Part shown: in pieces, positions 24,231 to 32,334 of the stretch
Numbering within the stretch: position 1 is the stretch's first letter
How the letters are laid out: every line of letters starts with the position of its first letter
Origin: Nitrospira tepida
GTDB taxonomy: Bacteria; Nitrospirota; Nitrospiria; Nitrospirales; Nitrospiraceae
NCBI RefSeq assembly: GCF_947241125.1
Contig: NZ_OX365700.1
Coordinates: 2,016,001-2,080,000 of the forward strand
Length of the DNA: 64,000 nucleotides
Direction: 5' to 3'
Made by a program: the position numbers and the translations under genes
Notes under the pieces: generated by a model
Told to the model about the DNA's origin: nothing
The model's input: only the letters and a program-made list of their open reading frames with translations
Database searches by the model: none

Positions 24231-25193
24231 ATGGCGAATCTACTCTGGCTTCAGGGCGGTGCTTGTTCCGGCAACACCATGTCATTCCTCAACGCAGAAG
24301 AGCCGAGCGCCTGTGATCTCGTTACTGATTTCGGGATCAATGTGCTCTGGCACCCCTCGTTGGGTGTCGAACTTGGCGATGGTCTGCAGCGAATTCTCAA
24401 AGATTGTGTCTCGGGGGAAATTCCCCTCGACATCTTCGTCTTCGAAGGAACGGTGGTCAATGCGCCGAACGGTACTGGCGAATGGAATCGATTCGCTGGC
24501 CGGCCGATGAAACTGTGGGTCAAAGATCTTTGCGGCATCGCTAAGTTTGTCGTCGCGATCGGCGACTGTGCCACGTGGGGCGGTATCCCAGCCACAGCGC
24601 CGAATCCGAGCGAGTCTCAAGGCCTGCAGTTCCTCAAGCGGAACCATGGTGGCTTCCTAGGCAAGGACTTCCGCTCAAAGGCCGGTCTTCCCGTAATAAA
24701 TATTCCTGGCTGCCCCGCACACCCGGATTGGATCACACAGATTGTGGTAGCCGTCGCAGCCGGCCGAGGAGGCGACATCACCCTCGATGAGCTCCAACGG
24801 CCCAAAACCTTCTTCCAGAGTTTTACCCAGACAGGGTGCACCCGCAACATGCATTTTGCCTACAAAGTCTCGGCCACGGAATTCGGCCAGCGCAAAGGCT
24901 GCCTGTACTATGATCTCGGATGTCGTGGACCAATGACCCATTCGCCCTGCAATCGCATTCTGTGGAATCGACAGTCCTCGAAAACCCGCGCGGGCATGCC
25001 CTGTCTGGGCTGCACGGAGCCTGAATTCCCCTTCTTCGACCTTGCCCCTGGCACGGTGTTCAAGACACAAACTGTTATGGGCGTCCCGAAGGACCTGCCG
25101 CAGGGAGTCGACAAGAAAGGGTACATCGCGCTCACGAGCGCGGCGAAGAATGCGGCGCCAGCGTGGGCCGAGCAGGACATGTTTGTCGTCTAA
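24231..25193 (+). CDS. hupS: group 2a [NiFe]-hydrogenase small subunit
   Basis: 320 aa, the iron-sulfur subunit that passes electrons from the active site. There is no Tat signal peptide: it begins directly MANLLWLQGGACSGNTMSFL, so the enzyme is cytoplasmic, as in group 2 uptake hydrogenases. Other cluster-ligand regions are IGDCATWGG, NIPGCPAHPDW, GCTRNMHF, RKGCLYYDLGCRGP and AGMPCLGCTEPEFPFFD. In the first motif the second proximal-cluster Cys of standard enzymes (CTGC) is Asn15 here (C12-S-G-N15). A ribosome site (GGAGG) precedes the ATG. It is the first gene after the sigma-54 promoter. Confidence 0.95.
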   Translation: MANLLWLQGGACSGNTMSFLNAEEPSACDLVTDFGINVLWHPSLGVELGDGLQRILKDCVSGEIPLDIFVFEGTVVNAPNGTGEWNRFAGRPMKLWVKDLCGIAKFVVAIGDCATWGGIPATAPNPSESQGLQFLKRNHGGFLGKDFRSKAGLPVINIPGCPAHPDWITQIVVAVAAGRGGDITLDELQRPKTFFQSFTQTGCTRNMHFAYKVSATEFGQRKGCLYYDLGCRGPMTHSPCNRILWNRQSSKTRAGMPCLGCTEPEFPFFDLAPGTVFKTQTVMGVPKDLPQGVDKKGYIALTSAAKNAAPAWAEQDMFVV

Positions 25194-25236
25194 ACACAAT
25201 GATCGGCAATCGCATCTGTTCATAAAGGAGATGGCC

Positions 25237-26832
25237 ATGGCTGTTCAAACATTAGACATTTCTCCCGTCGGCCGAGTGGAAGGCGACCTCGACGTGCGCG
25301 TTGAGGTCGACAACGGTGTTGTCACCAACGCCTGGACACAGGCAGAGCTGTTCCGTGGATTCGAGATCATTCTGAGAGACAAAGATCCGCAAGCCGGGCT
25401 GGTTGTGACCCCACGCGCCTGCGGCATCTGCGGAGCCTCCCACTTAACCTGCGCTGCGTGGGCCTTGGATACGGCGTGGCAAACCACCGTCCCGAGGAAC
25501 GCGATTCTTGCGAGAAATCTCGGTCAGATCGTTGAAAGCTTGCAAAGCCAGCCGCGCTACTTCTATGGGCTCTATGCGATCGACCTAACCAACAAGAAGT
25601 ATCGTGGTAGCCGATACTACGAGGAGGCCTGCAAGCGCTTTGCTCCCTTCACCGGGAAATCCTATGAAATTGGCGTCACCATTTCCGGGAAGCCTGTGGA
25701 GATCTATGCGCTTCTGGGTGGCCAGTGGCCTCACTCTAGTTATATGGTCCCCGGCGGGGTCATGTGTGCGCCGACCCTGGCAGACATTACGAGATCCGTC
25801 TCGTTACTGGAGTACTACAAGAACAATTGGCTCGAACCGGTCTGGCTTGGCTGCTCATTGGAGCGGTACGAGCAAATCAAAACCTACGAAGACTTCAATG
25901 CGTGGTTGGACGAGAATCCAGCCCATGCCAATTCGGATCTGGGATTCTATTGGCGCATGGGCCTAGATACTGGACTCCACAAATACGGAGCTGGGCTTGG
26001 GAAATATGTCAGCTGGGGATATTTGCCCCACGAAGATAAATACCAGAAGCCTACCATCGAAGGACGCAATGGCGCCGTGATCATGAAGGGCGGAGTCTAT
26101 GATGGGGCCACAAACACGCACAAGCTCATGAGCCAGGACTTCGCGCGAGAGAATACGTCTCATTCCTGGTATGACGAGGGATCGGCGGATACGCATCCCT
26201 ATGATCGCACGACCAAGGCGAAGTCGAATAACAAGACCGATTTCAACGGGACCTACTCCTGGGCGACCGCGGTCAGCCATGCGGATTTCGGCCGGCTGGA
26301 AGCGGGACCCTTTGCCCGCCAGATGGTCGCAGGAGGAAAACACGGGGAATCCTGGCAGCACTACGATGGCTTCATCCTGGATGTGTACAAAAAGATGGGT
26401 GGCGCGAGTCTCCACCTGCGTCAACTCGCCAGGATGCATGAGACTATCAAGTTATATCGCCAAGCGGAGCGATGCCTGAAGGAGTTCCGGCTCAACGAGC
26501 CTTGGTACATCAAGCCCCAGGAGAAGGATGGCCGGGGTTGGGGGGCGACCGAAGCGATTCGTGGAGCGCTCTGTCACTGGATTGAAGTCAAGGGCGGGAA
26601 GATCAAGAACTATCAGATTATTGCTCCGACCACGTGGAATGTGGGGCCTCGCGATGGTATGGGTCGTCGTGGTCCGATCGAGGAGGCGTTACTCGGCGCG
26701 CCTATTGCCGATCCAACCGATCCCGTCGAAGTCGGTCACGTCGCCCGATCATTCGACTCATGTTTGGTGTGTACCGTTCACGCGCACGATGCCAAGACAG
26801 GGAAAGAATTAGCCCGCTTCAAAATCGGGTAG
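25237..26832 (+). CDS. hupL: group 2a [NiFe]-hydrogenase large subunit
   Basis: 531 aa carrying the NiFe active site. The N-terminal ligand motif is RACGICGASH (near residue 60), the C-terminal one is DSCLVCTVH, with a 16-residue extension (AHDAKTGKELARFKIG) that the maturation protease would remove after His. The opening DISPVGRVEGDLDVRVEV is typical of the family. Of two ATGs I chose 25237, six bases after AAAGGAG; 25231 lies directly against that site. It oxidises H2 with HupS; the group 2a enzymes known from actinobacteria have high affinity for H2 and tolerate O2. Confidence 0.95.
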   Translation: MAVQTLDISPVGRVEGDLDVRVEVDNGVVTNAWTQAELFRGFEIILRDKDPQAGLVVTPRACGICGASHLTCAAWALDTAWQTTVPRNAILARNLGQIVESLQSQPRYFYGLYAIDLTNKKYRGSRYYEEACKRFAPFTGKSYEIGVTISGKPVEIYALLGGQWPHSSYMVPGGVMCAPTLADITRSVSLLEYYKNNWLEPVWLGCSLERYEQIKTYEDFNAWLDENPAHANSDLGFYWRMGLDTGLHKYGAGLGKYVSWGYLPHEDKYQKPTIEGRNGAVIMKGGVYDGATNTHKLMSQDFARENTSHSWYDEGSADTHPYDRTTKAKSNNKTDFNGTYSWATAVSHADFGRLEAGPFARQMVAGGKHGESWQHYDGFILDVYKKMGGASLHLRQLARMHETIKLYRQAERCLKEFRLNEPWYIKPQEKDGRGWGATEAIRGALCHWIEVKGGKIKNYQIIAPTTWNVGPRDGMGRRGPIEEALLGAPIADPTDPVEVGHVARSFDSCLVCTVHAHDAKTGKELARFKIG

Positions 26833-26842
26833 CGCTCCAGAG

Positions 26843-26869
26843 GGATTGCGATCCTATGGGTCGCAATCC
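26843..26869 (+). terminator. stem-loop after hupL (partial terminator or processing site)
   Basis: GGATTGCGA (26843-26851) and TCGCAATCC (26861-26869) form a perfect 9-bp stem with a 9-nt loop, 11 bp after the hupL stop codon. There is no long T run. It probably stabilises the hupSL message or lowers expression of the genes behind it. Confidence 0.5.
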
Positions 26870-26942
26870 TCTTGGCCTGGGTCCCATCGAACAACGGAAC
26901 TAATGGGCTAAAGTAGCCCTCGAGCGAAGAGGGGATCGTTGA

Positions 26943-27257
26943 ATGCGCCCCGAGGAAGAAGAAAAACTGCGGGAGAAAATCGCCCAGCTCCTAGCCAGTG
27001 GGCTCAAAACTCAAACGGAGCCGTTTCCCGAAACGCACGTTGAGTTTGCCAAGATCCTGGATGAACTTCGGTCGCTTCCCCCCGATGACTTGAAAGGCAA
27101 GCTGGTCATCGGAGGCTTTACCGACAAACCCTACGGGCCGGATCAGATGCGGTGTCTGGAGTGCATGTACTACCTCGTTCACCGGAAATGGTGTGATCTG
27201 CCTGAACTCGCTGTGCCGGTGGAACCCGATTGGTGGTGCCGCCTCTGGCGAATCTGA
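26943..27257 (+). CDS. HiPIP-like small iron-sulfur protein (copy 1)
   Basis: 104 aa. The last third holds four Cys with the spacing C-x2-C-x9-C-x14-C, in CLECMYYL...KWCDLPEL...PDWWCRLWRI. The final aromatic-CRLW motif resembles the GWCxxW end of high-potential iron-sulfur proteins, though the middle spacing is shorter than usual. The N-terminal half is a charged helical region (EEEEKLREKIAQLL). It lies directly after hupL and is a paralogue of the next gene; an electron-carrier or cluster role for the hydrogenase is inferred. A ribosome site (GAGGGG) is present. Confidence 0.6.
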   Translation: MRPEEEEKLREKIAQLLASGLKTQTEPFPETHVEFAKILDELRSLPPDDLKGKLVIGGFTDKPYGPDQMRCLECMYYLVHRKWCDLPELAVPVEPDWWCRLWRI

Positions 27258-27284
27258 TGTCTCCGTCTATGCTTGGTGATTTGC

Positions 27285-27614
27285 ATGAAGGATGCGGACG
27301 ACATCCTCCGAAGCAAGCTTCAGCAACTATTGAAAGACGGGCTGAAAACCGAGGTAGAGCCAAGAGCCTATACGAGTGAGATGGTCACTCAGCTCGTCAG
27401 TCGACTCCAGGCCATCCCTCCGGATCACTATGCTGACAAGCTGACTGCGGCCGGGGTTACACTCACCCCATACGCTCCTCCCGAGGATGACGATGACCTG
27501 AAACAATCCTGCGAAACGTGTATGTACTTCGTGATCCACCGGCAGTTCTGCGACTTGCCAGAACTACACCTGCCTGTCGAGAAAGACTGGTCATGCCGTC
27601 TGTGGAGAATTTAA
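27285..27614 (+). CDS. HiPIP-like small iron-sulfur protein (copy 2)
   Basis: 109 aa, paralogous to the gene just upstream: both have the LKTxxEP opening, the xPPDxxxxKL segment and the same Cys pattern C-x2-C-x9-C-x14-C (SCETCMYFVIHRQFCDLPEL, DWSCRLWRI). The sequence has an extra acidic patch (PPEDDDDLK). The identical spacing in two diverged copies argues that the four Cys bind one cluster. The ATG at 27285 is taken as the start; the ribosome site is weak, consistent with coupling to the preceding gene 27 bp away. Confidence 0.6.
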   Translation: MKDADDILRSKLQQLLKDGLKTEVEPRAYTSEMVTQLVSRLQAIPPDHYADKLTAAGVTLTPYAPPEDDDDLKQSCETCMYFVIHRQFCDLPELHLPVEKDWSCRLWRI

Positions 27615-27616
27615 GC

Positions 27617-28459
27617 ATGGCAACCGAGGCGCTGGCCGTGATCGGGTGCGGCAATCTCAATCGCCGCGATGATGGGCTCGGCGTGATCGTCGCCCAGCGG
27701 CTGATGCAGTGGTTAAACGCCGAACCGCAGGAGAACATCCAGGTCTATGATGCAGGGACCGGAGGAATGGACGTCATGTTCCAAGCCCGTGGGACCTCCT
27801 CCTTGATTCTCGTCGATGCCAGCCTCAGCGGCTCGACACCCGGCTCCATTTTCAAGCTTCCCGGAAAGGAAGTGGCCAGCAGGCCCGAACCTGGTTATAG
27901 CCTGCATGATTTTCGATGGGATCACGCGCTCTATGCGGGACGAAAAATCTTTGGTGACACGTTTCCTCACGATGTCACGGTCTATCTCGTCGAAGCGGCA
28001 GATGTCTCCTTGGGACTAGAACTCAGTCCTGCGGTCGCTCAAGCTCTGGAGCGAGTCATTGACCAGATCAAGGAAGACATCCGTGAGCGATCGACACGGT
28101 TAAGGAGCGGGCAGCGTGCTCCTTGCAGCGATGAACCAGTCACGGAGCGTTCAGAAGATCATCCTCAGGTGACGATCAGGCAGGGGAGCATCTACATCGA
28201 CGCGAAGGTATATGCCAAATATCTGGGTGGTTTGGAGAGCATCGTGCTCCTTCGACAGGACCAGAAGCTGCTCTTGTTACCGGTCCGCCATGCCGCGGCT
28301 GGGGGCCTGTTGCTGAAAGTCCGAAATCCTCAAGGCGATCGTGTCGTGCATGCCCAAGAGTTTCTCCGGGGCCACGGAATTGAGGACCAGCAGGAAAAGG
28401 TTGTCCCCGTGCAGTGGGATAGCCGAATGGCCGCGCTCGTAACCGATTGGCCCTCATAA
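27617..28459 (+). CDS. hydrogenase maturation endopeptidase with extra C-terminal domain
   Basis: 280 aa. Residues 1-155 form a HupD/HycI-type protease: GCGNLNRRDDGLG (with the nickel-ligand Glu position occupied by Asn-Arg-Arg-Asp), YDAGTGGMDVM and the ILVDASLSG strand, with the His ligand region VYLVEAADV. It removes the C-terminal tail of HupL. Residues about 185-280 are an added domain not found in ordinary proteases (QGSIYIDAKVYAKYLGG, LLLKVRNPQGDRVVHAQEFL). It begins 2 bp after the second HiPIP-like gene and is followed by a stem-loop, so it ends the first transcription unit. Confidence 0.82.
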   Translation: MATEALAVIGCGNLNRRDDGLGVIVAQRLMQWLNAEPQENIQVYDAGTGGMDVMFQARGTSSLILVDASLSGSTPGSIFKLPGKEVASRPEPGYSLHDFRWDHALYAGRKIFGDTFPHDVTVYLVEAADVSLGLELSPAVAQALERVIDQIKEDIRERSTRLRSGQRAPCSDEPVTERSEDHPQVTIRQGSIYIDAKVYAKYLGGLESIVLLRQDQKLLLLPVRHAAAGGLLLKVRNPQGDRVVHAQEFLRGHGIEDQQEKVVPVQWDSRMAALVTDWPS

Positions 28460-28484
28460 GGGTCGGATCAGGGTTCCACCACCG

Positions 28485-28507
28485 GTCGGACTGGTCCTTC
28501 GTCCGAC
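28485..28507 (+). terminator. stem-loop after the maturation protease gene
   Basis: GTCGGAC (28485-28491) pairs with GTCCGAC (28501-28507) around a 9-nt loop, 26 bp after the stop codon. The T tract after it is weak (ACTCCCTTCT). It separates the hupSL unit from the promoter at 28631. Confidence 0.45.
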
Positions 28508-28630
28508 ACTCCCTTCTATCGGATCGCCACCAGACACCCCCAGCTCGGATATCCACAGACCGCTGCCTCAACGCAGTCCATCGGCATGAAACTTGATTGT
28601 GAAAACAAAGTTTGCACATAGAAAATCGAG

Positions 28631-28659
28631 TTGACATCTCTTGGTGTCCCTCGTAGAGT
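28631..28659 (+). promoter_or_regulatory. sigma-70 promoter of the second hydrogenase operon
   Basis: A perfect TTGACA (28631-28636) and TAGAGT (28654-28659) are 17 bp apart. Transcription would start near 28666, 43 nt before the ATG at 28709. This implies that the accessory and hyp genes can be expressed independently of the sigma-54 control of hupSL. Confidence 0.65.
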
Positions 28660-28708
28660 GCGCTCGTTCGATCGTGCAGTGAATTTCCCCTCCTGTGGAG
28701 TCGAGATC

Positions 28709-29719
28709 ATGAGTTCTCTCTCGGATGAACATGTGAAAGCCGCGCTCGCGGCCGTCGAATCTCCTGAGATTGCTAATCGGGACAAGATTGATCTGTTGAT
28801 CGAGGTCGCGATGGGACTCCAGCGGAAGCCCCGTTCCGTTCACGACCTCCATCACGCAGTCTCGCTGTATGATCGCGCGTTGACCCTCTCCGCGGAAGAA
28901 GAAGCCCTTCTCACGGCGCGGATTCAGGCGCGCAAGGGTACGGCGTTGAACGCGATCCCCTACGAGGGCGCAGAATTCGTCGAACAAGCGCGACAACTCT
29001 TTGAGTCGGCCTTAGCAGGATTTCAGCATGGCGGCTTGCTGGAAGAAATTGCCGAAGCTGAGATGAACCTGGGTCTGGCGTTGCACACACTTGCCTCGGC
29101 CGGGCGTGCCAGGATTGCCGATGCGATCGGAGCCTATTTGCGCGCGCTGCGGACCTTTACCCGTGAGGCTCATCCGACCGAGTATGCCATTCTGCACAAC
29201 AACCTCGCCACCGCCTACCTGTCTCTCCCCATGACCGAACCGAGCGGGAAGATGCGTGAGGCGCTTGCGGTGCAATCCTTCGAAGAAGCCCTCACGGTCG
29301 TCACGCTCGTTGATCAGCCCGTCGAATACGCCATGCTGCAGAACAACCTTGGGAATGCGTTGCAGTATGCGTCAAGCAGCCACAGCGTGGAGAATAATCT
29401 GCGCGCCATTGTCGCCTATGATGAGGCGCTGAAGGTTCGAACCCCAGCGGATACGCCGATCGAATACGCGAACACCATCTCCAATAAGGCGAATGCCCTG
29501 CGCAACTTGCCCGATGAGCCGTCCCGGCCGGAGCAGGGGAATCGGCGAAATCTGGAGCAGGCCATTCGGTATCTCGAAGAAGCAAAGGAGTTGTTCGAGC
29601 GTTTCGGAGATACGAGCAAGGTGCGAGTGACCGGGGAGGTCCTCAACGAACTCAGGCAGGAGTTGGAAGCTCTCGTTGAGGCTGACATGCTGGCTTCTAC
29701 GAATGACGGAGCCGCATGA
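28709..29719 (+). CDS. tetratricopeptide-like helical-repeat protein, hydrogenase-linked
   Basis: 336 aa built of TPR-like helical pairs, recognisable in EYAILHNNLATAYLSLP, EYAMLQNNLGNALQYA and EYANTISNKANALRNLP, three evenly spaced repeats about 60 residues apart. The Asn-rich NNLGNAL core is typical of TPR proteins of group 2a hydrogenase loci. There is no signal peptide. A start at 28631 would fall in the promoter, so the ATG at 28709 with GGAG upstream is chosen. A scaffold or assembly role is likely but not shown. Confidence 0.75.
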   Translation: MSSLSDEHVKAALAAVESPEIANRDKIDLLIEVAMGLQRKPRSVHDLHHAVSLYDRALTLSAEEEALLTARIQARKGTALNAIPYEGAEFVEQARQLFESALAGFQHGGLLEEIAEAEMNLGLALHTLASAGRARIADAIGAYLRALRTFTREAHPTEYAILHNNLATAYLSLPMTEPSGKMREALAVQSFEEALTVVTLVDQPVEYAMLQNNLGNALQYASSSHSVENNLRAIVAYDEALKVRTPADTPIEYANTISNKANALRNLPDEPSRPEQGNRRNLEQAIRYLEEAKELFERFGDTSKVRVTGEVLNELRQELEALVEADMLASTNDGAA

Positions 29720-29765
29720 ATAGTCCGTGCCGTTCTATCCGCAGCGAGGAAGGAGAGGGACGGAA

Positions 29766-29987
29766 ATGACAGGTTTGGCTCAAGGTGACTTAACGCTCCT
29801 CAGTGGAGCCATTCTGATGGGCTTGGCGCTGCTGTCAGGAGCGCTCGGTGGCGCCGTAGGCGGGATTCTTGTCGGGGGGAAAGTGTTGGGAAACGAGCTG
29901 GCTGCGATGATGGGGGCATTCTTCGGGCCCGTGGCATCGATACCCGGTGTGTTCGTGGGGCTGCTCATCCTGGCGTTGCTCATGTAG
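29766..29987 (+). CDS. small Gly-rich two-helix membrane protein
   Basis: 73 aa, almost entirely hydrophobic: LLSGAILMGLALLSGALGGAVGGILVGG split between a first helix and a Gly-zipper, and a second helix (SIPGVFVGLLILALLM). A good ribosome site (AGGAAGGAGAGGGACGG region) is upstream. No family is recognised. With the next gene it is the only membrane protein in the structural part of the hydrogenase locus, so it is a candidate anchor or quinone-access partner for the otherwise soluble HupSL. Confidence 0.6.
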   Translation: MTGLAQGDLTLLSGAILMGLALLSGALGGAVGGILVGGKVLGNELAAMMGAFFGPVASIPGVFVGLLILALLM

Positions 29988-30000
29988 AGGAATGAAACCA

Positions 30001-30224
30001 TGTTTGACATGTTCTGGAATTCCGTTCTGTTGTTCTTCAAGGGCAAATTGTTCCACGACCTTCCTAAAGTGATGATGTTGGCTGGAGTCGGCATGACGGT
30101 GGCCGCCGTGATCCTGATCGTGTTAGCCAAGTTGGGCGTGGCGTTATGGATAGCCGTCCTCGTCGCTGGTCTCTCTGCAGGGGCGCTCCAGCCGAGGCTC
30201 TTTCGTGACCTGAAGTATCGGTGA
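30001..30224 (+). CDS. small two-helix membrane protein
   Basis: 74 aa. An amphipathic start (MFDMFWNSVLLFFKGKLFHDL) leads into two hydrophobic segments (VMMLAGVGMTVAAVILIVLA and VALWIAVLVAGLSAGAL) and a basic tail (RLFRDLKYR), giving an N-in/C-in hairpin. It starts 13 bp after the other small membrane protein. Unknown family; the pair may form a membrane docking unit for the hydrogenase, by analogy with the separate anchoring subunit of mycobacterial Huc. That analogy is inference. Confidence 0.6.
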
Positions 30225-30229
30225 GTCCG

Positions 30230-31114
30230 ATGGCGGAGTCGAACGCGATTCTCTCGACAGAACAGCCGACGCTGGCCTCTTTGCTGAAGAGCATCGAGAG
30301 TCTTGAGGCTATCGTGCAAGGATGGGATGAGTCACACCGGCTGACCGTTGAGGCCCTGCGGCAGGCTGTCGACGATCTGCACAAGGAAGCCTTTGCGCGG
30401 GTGATTCGCGGGATCAAGGCTGAGCCAGCTGCTCTGGAGGCGTTGAAACAGGTCGCCAGCGATGAAGTGGTCTATGCCGTCCTCCGCTATCTGGAACTGG
30501 TGAAACCGTCGCTCCATGAGCGAATTGAGCAAGCCCTGGGCTCTGTTCGTCCGCTGCTTCAAGGACACGGCGGAAACGTCGAGCTGGTTTCGGTAGCCCC
30601 CCCCGATACCGTCGAGATTCAACTGGTTGGCGCGTGCGACGGATGTCCTTCCTCAGGGCTCACGCTGACGGAGGGAATTGAGAAAGCCATCCGTGAGCAT
30701 TGCCCGGAAATCCTCACAATCAAGAAGGTCAAAGGCAGCCTCCCCGCCTCCAATGGCCATGGAGCCGCGGTGTCGTTCATCAGCCCGTTTGCGTTGAGAA
30801 GCGACACGGGCTGGCACGCGGCCGTAACGCTGGAAGAGATTCCTGACGCCGGCATCAAGGTGCTGGAACTGAATGGGCAATCACTGCTGTTCAGTCGACA
30901 GGATCATCGCGTGACTTGCTTTGAGAACGCCTGTGCGCACATGGGAATGCCGCTCGACATGGGTGAAGTTGAACAAGGCGTGATTACCTGCCCCTACCAC
31001 GGATTTCGCTATGACTTGTCCTCAGGAGAATGCCTGACGGCTCCTGAAGTGCAGCTGGTTCCCCGAGCGGTACGTGTCGTGGGATCGACCGTGGAAGTGA
31101 AACTGAAAGGCTAG
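30230..31114 (+). CDS. NifU-like/Rieske iron-sulfur fusion protein
   Basis: 294 aa. The N-terminal 85 residues are helical. Residues about 95-160 are a NifU C-terminal domain (GHGGNVELVSV, CDGCPSSGLTLTEGIEKAI) with the CxxC that binds an Fe-S cluster. Residues about 190-290 are a Rieske [2Fe-2S] domain with the ligand pairs CAHMGMPL and CPYHGFRYDL. The same fusion accompanies group 2a hydrogenases of mycobacteria (HucE), where it is thought to carry electrons from the enzyme. The ATG at 30230 overlaps nothing; a GTG at 30221 is less likely. Confidence 0.85.
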   Translation: MAESNAILSTEQPTLASLLKSIESLEAIVQGWDESHRLTVEALRQAVDDLHKEAFARVIRGIKAEPAALEALKQVASDEVVYAVLRYLELVKPSLHERIEQALGSVRPLLQGHGGNVELVSVAPPDTVEIQLVGACDGCPSSGLTLTEGIEKAIREHCPEILTIKKVKGSLPASNGHGAAVSFISPFALRSDTGWHAAVTLEEIPDAGIKVLELNGQSLLFSRQDHRVTCFENACAHMGMPLDMGEVEQGVITCPYHGFRYDLSSGECLTAPEVQLVPRAVRVVGSTVEVKLKG

Positions 31115-31119
31115 AGGCG

Positions 31120-32334
31120 ATGGCGCTCTCAGTCCATCTCGCACAGTCCGGGCAGCGCCCTGTTGCTGCCGGAGAACCGATCATTCCTCCGCCCTTGTGG
31201 GCACCGGTTGGCCCGATCATTGTGTTAGGGGAGAGTCGAGATGACCAAGGTTTTCCTCTTCCGGTCGTCCCATCGCCAAAAACCCTGTTCGGTCCACGAG
31301 GGTGCTGTCTTGTATCGAAGGATGGTCCGCTGTGGGTGGCTGACACCGGTCATCACCGTTTGCTGGGATGGCGGACCTGTCCAACCGCGAACGACGCGGA
31401 AGCCGACTGGGTCATCGGTCAACCCGATTTCCTTTCAGAGGGTCGCAACGCAAAACGTCTCCCTGGCCCCACAACCTTGAATGTGCCGACCGGGATTGTC
31501 GCCTACGGAACCGGATTAGCGGTGGCGGATGCGTGGAATCACCGGGTGCTGATCTGGCGACAACTTCCAACAACGAGTCATTGTCCTCCTGACCTTGTGC
31601 TGGGCCAGAAAAATTTCGAGGATGTAGAGATCAATCGTGGCTGTGCCGCTCCATCGGCAGAGACGCTCTATTGGCCTTACGGCGTGTGTTGTTGGGGAGA
31701 CAGTTTGATTGTGGCGGATACCGGGAACCGCCGCGTGTTGATCTGGTTCACTCCACCGACCCAGAACGGTCAGGCTGCTGATCTCGTGCTGGGTCAAACA
31801 GACTTTGCCGGAAAAGATGAAAACGCCGGTGGTGCGCCGTCAGCAAGGAGCATGCGGTGGCCGCATGGCATCGCTCGCTGGGGCAACAAACTGTGCGTGG
31901 CTGACGCCGGCAATAATCGCGTCATGATCTGGAACACGTTGCCCTCAACCTGCGGCGCTGAAAGCGACTGGATTTTAGGACAGACCGATGTCGCGCAGGT
32001 CGATCACAACGGTGGACAGTACTGGCCGCATGCTGGTTCCCTGAACATGCCCTATGGTATCGCCTCGGCAGGGGATTGGCTCGTCGTGAGCGACACCGCC
32101 AACTCTCGGCTCCTCGGCTGGCATGTCCGTGATCTGGGAACCGGTGCGCGGGCGCGGGCTTTGGCAGGCCAGCGCTCGTTCGAGATGAAAGGTGACAATC
32201 AGTGGGGGTTTCCTACACCCGATACGATCTGTTGGCCCTACGGCGTGTCTGTTTGCGAAGGGATGTTGGCGATCGCTGACAGTGGCAACAATCGAGTGGT
32301 GATCCGGCCGATGTGCGTTGAGGAGTTGGAATGA
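31120..32334 (+). CDS. NHL-repeat beta-propeller protein
   Basis: 404 aa with about five NHL repeats, each containing a motif of the form LxVADxxNHRVLIW: WVADTGHHRLLGW, LAVADAWNHRVLIW, LIVADTGNRRVLIW, LCVADAGNNRVMIW, LVVSDTANSRLLGW and LAIADSGNNRVVI. Between repeats is LGQxxF. There is no signal peptide, so it acts in the cytoplasm. NHL proteins of this type are found beside group 2a hydrogenase genes; the role is unknown, presumably a binding platform. It overlaps hypF by 4 nt (ATGA). Confidence 0.8.
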   Translation: MALSVHLAQSGQRPVAAGEPIIPPPLWAPVGPIIVLGESRDDQGFPLPVVPSPKTLFGPRGCCLVSKDGPLWVADTGHHRLLGWRTCPTANDAEADWVIGQPDFLSEGRNAKRLPGPTTLNVPTGIVAYGTGLAVADAWNHRVLIWRQLPTTSHCPPDLVLGQKNFEDVEINRGCAAPSAETLYWPYGVCCWGDSLIVADTGNRRVLIWFTPPTQNGQAADLVLGQTDFAGKDENAGGAPSARSMRWPHGIARWGNKLCVADAGNNRVMIWNTLPSTCGAESDWILGQTDVAQVDHNGGQYWPHAGSLNMPYGIASAGDWLVVSDTANSRLLGWHVRDLGTGARARALAGQRSFEMKGDNQWGFPTPDTICWPYGVSVCEGMLAIADSGNNRVVIRPMCVEELE

